Positions 53,182 through 55,814 of a stretch of DNA of 64,000 nucleotides are shown here, piece by piece. This DNA comes from Papilionanthe hookeriana x Papilionanthe teres (Eukaryota; Streptophyta; Magnoliopsida; Asparagales; Orchidaceae). The notes under the pieces are model-generated. The model did no database searches and was not told where the DNA came from. It was given only the letters and a program-made list of their open reading frames with translations. A program made the translations under genes and the position numbers. Numbering within the stretch: position 1 is the first letter of the stretch; every line of letters begins with the position of its first letter. The DNA lies in contig CM040424.1 in the NCBI GenBank assembly GCA_022702705.1, forward strand, positions 77,937,452 to 78,001,451, in the 5' to 3' direction.

Positions 53182-53906
53182 CCCCTAAAATGTTGCAGGT
53201 TTTTCATACGCTGAAGCTTGCTGAAGGTCAAGATGTCACTGCTATATCTCTAAATCAGGACAACACTAATCTACTTGTTTCAACAGCAGATAAGCAGTTG
53301 ATAGTCTTCACTGACCCAGCTGTGAGTTTTCTTCTGATGGAGGATTTTTTATTTTTATTTTTTTGTTCATTTTTCCTTCTTTGATGGGACATTCCTATCC
53401 AGACTTAACCAACTTTCCTTGCACACAATTCTTATGTATTCACATTGCTCACACCTACACTTTCATAATTACACACATAGCAATAAAATCTTTAACCTCA
53501 CATCAAAAATAGTACTATTATCACTTTTTAAAACTGAAATTCACATTTTCATGCATTGCTTTAAAACACCAAAGTAAATTTTAGGTGTGAGATGTGTGAA
53601 TACATAAGAATTGATTACTAGGTATGTAAATTTCCAATATATTATATATATCAAAAAACTAAAGCATGGTGATTGTTATGTTGGCATGTTCATTAATCGA
53701 AATGATATTCAAATGTTAGTAGTTGCATCTTCTAAACTCCTTTGATTTATTATGTTTTTTTGCTGATAACCAATAAGGTTCTTTGCATAAAAACTTCTCT
53801 TAGATTATAATTTGTTTTTATTTCATTGCAGTTGAGTTTGAAGGTGGTGGATCAGATGCTAAAGCTTGGTTGGGAAGGTAGTGGGCTTACACCGCTCATG
53901 AAATAG
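2277..53906 (+). CDS. BCHC: BEACH-WD40 protein, class C (BCHC-like), 3' part of gene, 20 exons
   Basis: Large scaffold protein of the BEACH family, whose members act in membrane trafficking and vacuolar sorting; the exact role of the class-C members is less clear. The exons give 1,300 residues and a stop without a frameshift. Domain order in window numbering is: conserved linker (about 1-430), PH-BEACH (about 437-535), BEACH (about 568-855, with NTMAGRSYNDITQYPVFPW) and WD40 repeats (about 977-1290, with SPDNNYLVTGSRDTTVLLW). The sequence follows the Arabidopsis class-C BEACH proteins nearly residue by residue as I remember them. Those are close to 3,000 aa, so over half of the protein should lie left of the window. 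Introns 4, 5, 11 and 17 are 6.3, 17.6, 6.5 and 13.1 kb and are filled with retroelements. The only bad splice site is the donor at 5242. Function is inferred from the family. Confidence 0.95.
2472..4698 (+). other. BCHC intron 1 (2.2 kb)
   Basis: Intron from GTGAGT to TGTAG. It contains poly-A runs near 4074-4086 and 4187-4200 and the two-copy 108-bp repeat at 3733-3921. No transposon domain was recognised. Confidence 0.6.
3733..3921 (+). repeat. Two-copy 108-bp-period direct repeat
   Basis: Copy 1 (3733-3813) and copy 2 (3841-3921) both read EIDEHVN-CGQ...VVGEDR in the same frame, with a 27-nt spacer. The shared frame may only reflect the 108-bp period being a multiple of three. The source is unknown. 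Confidence 0.7.
4699..6084 (+). CDS. BCHC: BCHC exons B-D (4699-5241, 5313-5453, 5593-6084)
   Basis: Three exons in phase 0. Exon B starts after GTAG at 4697-4698 and contains RWAAAFASPPAAMALAM and GLSAVAMATAAQRRN, hallmarks of the class. Exon C reads ISRRSQ through SDNLSSQR and ends at donor GTAAGC (5454). Exon D reads VFWKLDFMEG through VVRGTFQ and ends at donor GTATGT (6085). It contains an acidic, Ser-rich variable stretch and the first strand of the PH-BEACH domain (LSSLMVRPLKVVRGTFQ). By homology exon B should end at GAG 5241 (MQHME joined to ISRR), but the next bases are GAATGT, not GTATGT. The GT at 5246 would give a stop immediately after joining. Reading through the 71-nt intron reaches a stop at about 5290. 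Confidence 0.9.
5242..5312 (+). other. 71-nt intron with GA donor (GA-AG)
   Basis: Homology on both sides puts the intron between GAG (5241) and ATT (5313). It starts GAATGTTGG and ends TCTTGCAG, and is T-rich with branch-point-like CTGAAAC. A single change of GT to GA relative to the usual GTATGT would explain the donor. An in-frame alternative donor, TTG|GTTGAA at 5199/5200, would drop 14 residues. Confidence 0.75.
6290..6740 (+). other. GC-richer exon-like segment inside intron 4
   Basis: Base composition rises sharply above the surrounding AT-rich intron. The segment opens with GCCCTAATCCG and ends its GC-rich part in TTCAG|GTAAGTC at 6521/6522, a near-ideal plant donor. It looks like a 5' leader exon with the start of its intron, perhaps a captured or relic gene piece. 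No protein was recognised in any frame. Confidence 0.35.
7284..10880 (-). mobile_element. Gag-only LTR retroelement 1 (Ty3-gypsy type, TR-GAG-like)
   Basis: The left LTR is about 7284-7820 (starts TGATGTCATTCTAGGG; the TGCAGAG end follows a purine-rich CAAGAGAATGA on the minus strand). The right LTR is truncated, about 10430-10880; shared landmarks are GGGAGAGATCACCACCTC and GGAAATA near their centres. Between them, on the minus strand, are remnants of a gypsy gag: DEFIKCLRLQRVDRVFEY and KSASLWWKNLK around 9900-10060, then a CCHC knuckle (CFKCHDFRHIVSDC-like) near 9425-9460. No protease, RT or integrase was seen. The primer-binding site is lost with the LTR truncation. Confidence 0.65.
12388..12527 (+). 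CDS. BCHC: BCHC exon E (isolated 140-nt exon)
   Basis: Reads ITTKRINFLVHKHCNG through SSLHQMHSR and completes the central part of the PH-BEACH domain. The acceptor is TTTTCAG (AG at 12386-12387). The exon ends in phase 2 at AG, with donor GTTGTA at 12528. The AG joins the G at 30163 to give Arg of SRRYLLRK. It is a lone short exon between introns of 6.3 kb and 17.6 kb, both full of retroelements. Confidence 0.9.
14610..14780 (+). repeat. Possible decayed tRNA-derived SINE
   Basis: CAGTCTGGTCAAGTGGGTAG carries a TGGTCAAGTGG box A-like motif. About 30 nt later GAGTGATCCC is a poor box B. A T-run follows. The match is weak and no second copy was seen. Confidence 0.2.
15590..15883 (-). repeat. 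Duplication inside the left LTR of element 2
   Basis: The LTR end segment TTTTCCCCCTG...CCTAGCCAATT...GGGAGTTCCGCTCCTGCTA (about 15592-15711) recurs as TATTTCCCCTG...CTAGCCAATT...GGGAGTTCGTTCTTGCTA (about 15748-15864). The other LTR of the pair has only one copy, which explains why the left LTR is longer. Confidence 0.65.
16245..16720 (-). pseudogene. gypsy gag C-terminus with CCHC knuckle
   Basis: Two overlapping frames cover the gag tail. The upstream part is Ser/Pro-rich (GIKSTPSKASKPSSPEENP), followed by KCFKCHDFGHIISDCSNKR with Cys-2-Cys-4-His-4-Cys spacing, then an acidic tail beginning MIEFTNQKAVEEIDSDTKEN. A frameshift near 16560 separates them. Nucleocapsid role by family only. Confidence 0.6.
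18294..19206. other. Intron 5 sequence, nothing recognised
   Basis: AT-rich DNA between LTR element 2 and the (TA)n tail of the LINE. No repeat pair, RNA gene or domain was seen. Confidence 0.5.
19207..19279. repeat. (TA)n tract, LINE 3' tail
   Basis: About 73 bp of AT dinucleotides directly at the 3' end of the minus-strand LINE. Confidence 0.9.
19280..24090 (-). mobile_element. L1-type LINE with RNase H, 5'-truncated
   Basis: Minus-strand non-LTR retrotransposon. From its 5' side it has an ORF1-tail-like acidic linker (23800-24000), an endonuclease domain (about 22770-23600), reverse transcriptase (about 21420-22460), zf-RVT (20364-21014), RNase H (19840-20121) and a 3' region of about 550 bp ending in (TA)n at 19279. 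This is the typical order of plant L1 elements with RNase H. The 5' limit near 24090 is not sharp: the element ends head-to-head with the next one, which starts on the plus strand. Confidence 0.85.
19628..23800 (-). pseudogene. LINE ORF2 (endonuclease-RT-zf-RVT-RNase H), broken
   Basis: The endonuclease part includes WMVGGDFNMIISKDERSEG (about 23170-23230). RT motifs include FRPISLTSVISKVICKII, DMILKLDIKKAYDTIDW, the G-KQGDPLSP box (about 21720-21760) and AYADDTIIF with the catalytic YADD at about 21592-21603. zf-RVT shows SFFAWRQLQNPIPYDGIL and LCLLCKRQEESVAHLLFQC-like residues. RNase H shows KLNIDGSFRRG (about 20080-20110). Several frameshifts and stops break the frame; one lies at the C run at 20041-20052, where the RNase H reading changes frame. 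It is probably dead, though most motifs are readable, so the copy is not very old. Confidence 0.85.
24268..24335 (+). repeat. Three ~22-bp repeats in the leader of copy 1
   Basis: Units of the form CTCGACAGTTGCAGTGTTGTG recur three times with few changes. They lie just 5' of the ORF start, after an (AC)n stretch at 24219-24241. Confidence 0.75.
24389..25502 (+). pseudogene. DUF4283 ORF1-like gene of copy 1, frameshifted
   Basis: The first part (24389-24718) reads MASEFSYAVALASDN and ends after GRPKMEIIRRVSKDFN with a stop. The second part (24726-25094) resumes in another frame at MTVGLLDGRHVMIQLSIEAD and carries WTSDFDPSQEPPFVPIWFPL, the conserved DUF4283 core. The knuckle has lost two cysteines (YYKRCKMFGHLQRNV). 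A third part (25278-25502) is the acidic linker ending TSQSSDEE. By family it is an RNA-binding ORF1/gag-like protein of plant LINEs. Confidence 0.75.
25837..25893. repeat. (TA)n tract between copies 1 and 2
   Basis: 57 bp of AT dinucleotides. It is both the 3' tail of copy 1 and the sequence in contact with the 5' end of copy 2. Confidence 0.95.
25894..27613 (+). mobile_element. ORF1-only LINE-like element, copy 2 (divergent subfamily)
   Basis: 1.72-kb sense element with (TA)n on both sides. The leader (25900-26290) is GC- and CpG-rich, unlike everything around it. The ORF region starts at about 26299 (MAAKSTFAGVVGGN), with GRPKMDLFRKFFEDANFIGG and WRLGVLDGRHLLIEFERKK around 26540-26650, and FWITDGEDGFWRKVVVEDKP then CRRCKMFGH near 26855-26950. 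The tail has VYTSRRKKK near 27320-27350. The 3' UTR has TATCGTATGGGTTG (27525-27538) and TTAATGAAATTGGCCCTTGAGG. Stops and frameshifts are many. No RT. Confidence 0.75.
27614..27643. repeat. (TA)n tail of copy 2
   Basis: 30 bp of TA dinucleotides at the 3' end of copy 2. Confidence 0.9.
27644..30162. other. Intron 5 distal part, nothing recognised
   Basis: 2.5 kb of AT-rich sequence with only short ORFs. No transposon domain, RNA gene or repeat pair was found. The acceptor of exon F is at its right end. Confidence 0.5.
30163..31069 (+). CDS. BCHC: BCHC exons F-K, end of PH-BEACH and start of BEACH domain
   Basis: Six small exons: 30163-30232, 30332-30415, 30487-30543, 30625-30693, 30790-30876 and 30953-31069. 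They read YLLRKSALELFIVDRTNFFFDFG, then SPEVRKDAYRAIVQAQ, RPDQLFKRSQLMEKWARWE, ISNFEYLMELNTMAGRSYND, YPVFPWILADYSSKTLDLSD and PVGALNPERLKKFQERYSG. All introns are GT-AG and 71-99 nt long, apart from the large flanking ones. The NTMAGRSYND and YPVFPW motifs are the defining start of a BEACH domain. The block ends in phase 0 after GCAGGAACG at 31069, with donor GTAAGC. Confidence 0.95.
32315..32584 (-). repeat. 135-bp tandem duplication over the gag knuckle
   Basis: 32315-32449 and 32450-32584 are near-identical head-to-tail copies, each starting GCAACTAATACTCTG and containing CAATGTGCTCAAAGCCGTGG, the degraded knuckle on the minus strand. The few differences mean a recent event. Confidence 0.9.
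32840..35183 (-). pseudogene. gypsy gag (Retrotrans_gag) interrupted by LTR element
   Basis: The N-terminal half is at 35013-35183 (ILEFIRLSHFDGRINPDEF through VKLANIELRK). The C-terminal half is at 32840-33083 (KSASLWWKLENVYANKREK through LMLKCEQVEPERKP). Joined, they follow the usual DWL--VERVFEYKD---KKVKLVA--LRK-ASLWW layout of plant gypsy gag. The break falls between LRK and SASLWW. Confidence 0.75.
33084..35008 (-). mobile_element. Small LTR retroelement nested in gag of element 3
   Basis: LTRs of about 295-302 bp at 33084-33378 and 34707-35008 share AAAATATTTTATTG, CACACTCAAAT, CGATCTCTC, AATAATAACTAATAAAA and end in GCGTAACA (TGTTACGC on the minus strand). A Met-type primer-binding motif TGGTATCAAAAC lies on the minus strand near 34703-34714. 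The interior has a scrap of gypsy RT near 33690-33770 (SPFLPVLLVKKKDEL-like) and a coiled-coil-like gag-leader ORF at 34002-34280. The flanking host bases (AGAAAGA and GAAAAGT on the minus strand) suggest a short target duplication, but not an exact one. Confidence 0.7.
36261..37525. other. Distal intron 11, nothing recognised
   Basis: AT-rich. ORFs at 36396-36734 and 36796-37047 on the minus strand show no domain or codon pattern I recognise. Continues to the acceptor of exon L. Confidence 0.5.
37526..39181 (+). CDS. BCHC: BCHC exons L-Q, BEACH core and linker to WD40
   Basis: Six exons: 37526-37675, 37780-37864, 37964-38084, 38173-38269, 38352-38465 and 38812-39181. They encode VLYYLVRVEPFTSLSIQLQG, PELFYLPEILTNEN, DFGTTQLGEKIDSVKLPPWA, HLHEWIDLIFGYKQRGKEAV and DPVQQRATQDQIAYFGQTPSQ, all core BEACH motifs. 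The last exon continues into the linker (VVVDMNAPVARVAMHKWQPN). Phases match at every junction. Exon P ends at a weak donor, GTTGTT (38466). The block ends in phase 1 at ACTG with donor GTAGGT (39182), and the codon is completed at 52268 as Gly-Gly-His. Confidence 0.95.
39850..41024 (+). mobile_element. Sense LTR plus leader of the gag-only family
   Basis: The LTR end GGAGCCCTAGGATGGTATCA at about 40449-40468 is the plus-strand match of the LTR ends of elements 1-3. A primer-binding site, TGGTATTAGAGCC (40472-40484), follows. Leader sequence after it runs into the (TA)n at 41025. Gag is absent, so the element is truncated at the point where ORF1-only copy 3 sits. The LTR start (about 39850) is uncertain. 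Confidence 0.6.
41025..41071. repeat. (TA)n tract at the 5' end of copy 3
   Basis: 47 bp of TA dinucleotides touching the 5' end of ORF1-only copy 3. Confidence 0.95.
41072..42954 (+). mobile_element. ORF1-only LINE-like element, copy 3
   Basis: 1.88-kb sense element with (TA)n before it and (CT)n(TA)n after it. It begins TTTGCTAGTGG, has a GC-rich leader, then the DUF4283 ORF, whose start has changed from ATG to ATA (41421). The tail has VYTSRRKKK (42627-42652) and LMDDTVITLGNGATLQSL. The 3' UTR carries TATCTTATGGGTAG (42870-42883) and CAATAAAATTAGC. There is no endonuclease or RT, and the ORF stop is followed directly by the 3' UTR. Confidence 0.8.
41421..42641 (+). pseudogene. DUF4283 ORF1-like gene of copy 3
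   Basis: After the lost start the frame shifts, then 41490-41870 reads KCSSSFHFVDSLIFPQSYHD and KFQLGRPKMENIRKIFEDFK, LVGDWQVGLLDRRHVLIQL. A frameshift near 41850 and a stop follow. The knuckle is damaged (HYCKYYKMFGHPQ, near 42160-42200). A 42133-42621 segment gives the acidic linker with repeats of LAPPEE-LATRPELV type, ending NQSSDEE. The TGA at 42619 sits where other copies suggest Trp (EEW-VYTSRRKKK). Confidence 0.75.
42955..43020. repeat. (CT)n then (TA)n tail of copy 3
   Basis: About 26 bp of CT followed by 40 bp of AT dinucleotides. The CT part is unique to this copy. Confidence 0.95.
43021..44160. other. AT-rich stretch of intron 17, nothing recognised
   Basis: Very AT-rich DNA with no ORF above background and no repeat that I could pair, except the motif described at 44165-44260. 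Confidence 0.5.
44165..44260 (+). repeat. GAGCC/CGAGC-type repeat, copy C
   Basis: Reads GAACAAGTTGAGCACGAAAG, GCTCATGCTCGGCTCG and AGTGAGCCGAAC. It belongs to the same loose family as copies A and B and directly precedes ORF1-only copy 4. Confidence 0.45.
44262..45148 (+). mobile_element. ORF1-only LINE-like element, copy 4, 5'-truncated
   Basis: Begins within the DUF4283 gene, just before HHQVFWQQTELEQIHLYC, and continues to the 3' end, as expected for a 5'-truncated LINE-type insertion. Its knuckle is intact (YCTHCHMFGHSLSQC, 44336-44380). The tail ends IPRTRGRGRGRTKLARP and TAG at about 44987. The 3' UTR has TATCGTATGGGTAG (45060-45073) and TTAATAAAATTAACCTTGGGC. A short TA run at 45149-45157 follows. 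Confidence 0.75.
45158..47142 (-). mobile_element. ORF1-only LINE-like element, copy 5 (best preserved)
   Basis: 1.98-kb antisense element. The 5' end is at 47142 against (TA)n (47143-47189) and the 3' end is at about 45158 against a short TA run shared tail-to-tail with copy 4. The leader near 46830-47140 is GC-rich. The gene is at 45492-46804. The 3' UTR carries the signature TATCGTATGGGTAG (complement at 45245-45258) and CAATAAAATAGGCCTTAGGGC. No endonuclease or RT. Confidence 0.8.
45340..46804 (-). pseudogene. DUF4283-CCHC ORF1-like gene of copy 5
   Basis: 46804-45935 gives 289 aa. It starts MASGHSYAAALSGGV and has IGSWKVGRLDGRHVIIQLS, WTVDFDPKAESPIILIWL, the RPSDACVLVELDV strand and an intact knuckle YCTHCCMFGHISVVC (Cys-2-Cys-4-His-4-Cys). 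A frameshift at about 45932 moves the reading to 45929-45492, a Pro/Ser/Asp/Glu-rich linker with APP-SP repeats, then VYTS-QKKKPGGTLGDLMDDT after a TGA near 45490. The tail can be read to about 45340. By family it binds RNA as the LINE ORF1 protein. It is one or two lesions from open, though the segment after residue 25 may hide compensating shifts. Confidence 0.75.
47143..47189. repeat. (TA)n tract between copy 5 and LINE fragment
   Basis: 47 bp of TA dinucleotides lying between the 5' end of copy 5 (minus) and the 5' end of the LINE fragment (plus). Confidence 0.95.
47190..47996 (+). mobile_element. LINE 3' fragment with RNase H
   Basis: 0.8-kb sense fragment. 47310-47570 reads VKVNIDGSYSVRGAGIGGVF and LFNNWSALIVEGDSRVL, the RNase H domain at the end of plant L1 ORF2. 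A 3' region of about 400 bp ends GAGTTGCTCTTTTTTC and goes straight into (TA)n (47997-48057). It is 5'-truncated and has no RT. Its 3' UTR differs from that of the LINE at 19280. Confidence 0.8.
47997..48057. repeat. (TA)n tail of the LINE fragment
   Basis: 61 bp of AT dinucleotides between the LINE fragment and the truncated copia LTR. Confidence 0.95.
48058..51570 (+). mobile_element. Ty1-copia remnant
   Basis: Remains of the 5' LTR (48058-48227, ending TCTAACA) are followed by the primer-binding site TGGTATCAAAGC (48228-48239), matching initiator tRNA-Met. Pieces in copia order then follow: protease-like IIDSGVTD (49209-49240), GAG pre-integrase (49542-49690), integrase (49730-50020) and reverse transcriptase (50850-51540). 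The 3' LTR is missing, and the LTR start was lost at the (TA)n. Confidence 0.8.
49542..51540 (+). pseudogene. copia pol fragments (integrase and reverse transcriptase)
   Basis: GAG pre-integrase: RLGHPSFQYLKQFY and CETCQLAKHHRV. Integrase core: WFLALIDDHTRMTWVYILKD and VIRTDNGCEFFN with its acidic residues. RT: TWKVVVMEEMNAL, LDV-N-FLNGELTEEVYM region (51150-51190), QSARAWFGKF and IIYVNDIIFTGN, where the usual YVDD reads YVND. Many stops and frameshifts; not functional. Confidence 0.8.
51571..51720 (+). repeat. GAGCC/CGAGC-type repeat, copy A
   Basis: Contains AAACATGATATATAAATCGAGCC, GCAATTTCAAACATGAG and GAGCTCGCTTAAGC (shown as separate pieces). It pairs in inverted orientation with 54571-54760. 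A relative lies at 44165-44260. Confidence 0.6.
52268..53906 (+). CDS. BCHC: BCHC exons R-T, WD40 repeats and C-terminus
   Basis: Exons 52268-53040, 53199-53321 and 53832-53906. The first carries GGHADNSIKIISAD and HSAPITCLHLSPDNNYLVTG, then a Ser-rich insert and further WD40 blades. The second reads VFHTLKLAEGQDVTAISLNQ. The third ends in LSLKVVDQMLKLGWEGSGLT and a TAG at 53904-53906, matching the usual C-terminus of the class. The intron at 53041-53198 carries a poly-T run and a (TA)n tract just before the acceptor. The 3' UTR starts at 53907; I see no strong AATAAA signal, so its end is not placed. Confidence 0.95.
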
Positions 53907-54427
53907 AACTCTCTATGCCTCACCTTGATCATCTTATTGGAATTAGATGAACTTATATATATGAAGAAGAAATTTTGTAGTTTTGATGTAAAGGTTATAA
54001 TATGAATATCAGAACCAGATGCAATGAAGTTTCTCTGAATCTCTATGCTTCTGGGATTCTTTTTTTCCCATCTCTTGTGTGAGCAGGCGTTGAGGTATTC
54101 TAAGAACTGGATTGGAAAGTGCCAAAAGGAAAAAAAAAATGGAGTAGAAGGAGGGTTGTACATGTAATACAACATATTTTTTTGCTGAGCTGATTTGATG
54201 AATAGGAAAAGGCTGCTAGAGTAGGAAAAAGGAATGAGGCTAGGCAATTGATTCATGTTAACAGTCTTTTGGGTGTAAGCATACTATTCTTTGTTTAAAC
54301 TTGAGCAAAATTCTTTTTTATTTTTCTTTTTTTATTTATTTCTTTTTTTCGGCTGTTTTTTTGTTGTAACTTACATGGTGTTTTATGTTGAAGCGTATCA
54401 CAATTTGGAAAAGTTATGTTTTGTTTT

Positions 54428-54492
<65 letters not shown>

Positions 54493-54570
54493 GAATAATG
54501 AACATTGAAAATTTAATGTTATTAAGGCGGCGTAACTTTAAGATGTGGGACCAAGGCTTCTAATTTGTCA
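53907..54570 (+). other. BCHC 3' flank with (TA)n
   Basis: 3' UTR and flank. A (TA)n tract of about 60 bp lies at 54431-54490 with no retroelement attached. No clear polyadenylation signal was placed. Confidence 0.5.
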
Positions 54571-54760
54571 GGATTAGGGTTGTAAATGAGTTGAGCTTGA
54601 GCGAGCTCAGGCTTGGCCCGTGTTCGACCGGTTTGAAATTGGTGTGTTCAGAATTGCTCGTGAATAGCATGTTCGTGTTCGGCTCGATTTATATAATTTT
54701 GTTCATGTTTAAACATGTGTTTGGTTTGTAATTGACATGTTTAAATTAATTAGAAAAATA
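54571..54760 (-). repeat. GAGCC/CGAGC-type repeat, copy B (inverted)
   Basis: The reverse complement gives AACATGAACAAAATTATATAAATCGAGCC and AGCAATTCTGAACACACC (as separate pieces), aligned with copy A at 51571. The related text GAGCTTGAGCGAGCTCAGGC lies at its left end. The two copies flank the last three BCHC exons. Confidence 0.6.
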
Positions 54761-55719
54761 AATGTATGGTGTTGGATTCAAATCTACACAATCATATGTA
54801 ACTAAAAACACAAAATCACATAACATGAGCTATGATGATTTAAATTTACATATAAATATATATAATATATTTTATAAATAATTATATAATTTATTTATTT
54901 CAATCTAAAGTGAGAGTAATGAATAAATGGTTGTTTGTGTTCGGTTTATGTATAATTTGAGCTTAAAAAAAAATTTATTCGTGCTCAACTTGAGTATTTA
55001 ACAAATGATTTGAACGTGAGTTTTTCATGAACAATAAATTTTTTTGGCAACTCTAATCATACGCTGCTAAGCATCCTTAGATATGACAATTAAAATAGTA
55101 AATTAAAATAACACAAGCAAATAATATAAATCAGAAATAACAAAATGGAACTATTATGTCTGCTAAAATAATTGTAATTGGAAGTGTAGTATCATACCAA
55201 AAAGCCAAAAGGTAAGTCTCCAAGCCTAAGTGACTTGAAGGCAAAATAAAGTAACAAGATAACAAGAAAAAAAAAAAGAATAATCCTAACTAGACCTAGT
55301 CTCATTTTAGAGTTCAATTGATTGATTCGATACCCTTGAAAATTTTTGGAACCTCGAAAGTATTAATTAGGTGTAGTACCTTTTCTCATAATTATGAAAC
55401 CATCTCCTTTGAAAAAAATCAATGTTCTTGTTGCAAACTTCAAGTCAACCAAGCTGAGTCAATCATTACCTACTTCTAGAATAGTTCTCACTTCACCCCT
55501 TGAGACCCTTTGGAGAAAAAGTATTAATTAGGTGTACTGATTGACTTAGCTTAGTTGACTTGTAGTTTGCAACTAAAACATTAAACGGACTAAATAGATG
55601 TCAATTTAAAATTTATTCAATTTTTTATTTATTTTAATTTATAAAATTATTTCATAACAGTTTTATATAAAATAAATCAAGTACTTACTGTAAATTTTAA
55701 ATTGTTAATCAGTTAATTT
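54761..55719. other. Intergenic, between BCHC and NOB1
   Basis: AT-rich DNA. AAAAAGTATTAATTAGGTGTA-like text appears near 55358-55378 and 55517-55538, a short local duplication. No gene was recognised. Confidence 0.5.
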
Positions 55720-55728
55720 TATATAAAA
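55720..55728 (+). promoter_or_regulatory. TATA box of NOB1
   Basis: TATATAAAA in an AT-rich stretch, 95 bp upstream of the ATG and 25 bp before the telo-box. The spacing fits a transcription start near 55750-55760. Confidence 0.6.
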
Positions 55729-55744
55729 AAGTTACATATTATTT

Positions 55745-55759
55745 AAACCCTAACCCTAG
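55745..55759 (+). promoter_or_regulatory. Telo-box (AAACCCTAA) of NOB1
   Basis: AAACCCTAACCCTAG. Telo-boxes near the start site are known in many plant genes for ribosomal proteins and ribosome assembly, which fits NOB1. A (CT)n stretch follows at 55763-55774. Confidence 0.7.
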
Positions 55760-55814
55760 AATCTCTCTCTCTCTAACGCACTTCGTCGGCCTCAACTTCC
55801 ACCTGCGAACGCCG

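Noticed and set aside
54431..54490. (TA)n as a LINE tail
   Set aside because: No LINE 3' end precedes it on either strand; treated as a plain microsatellite, and a warning that TA tracts also occur alone here.
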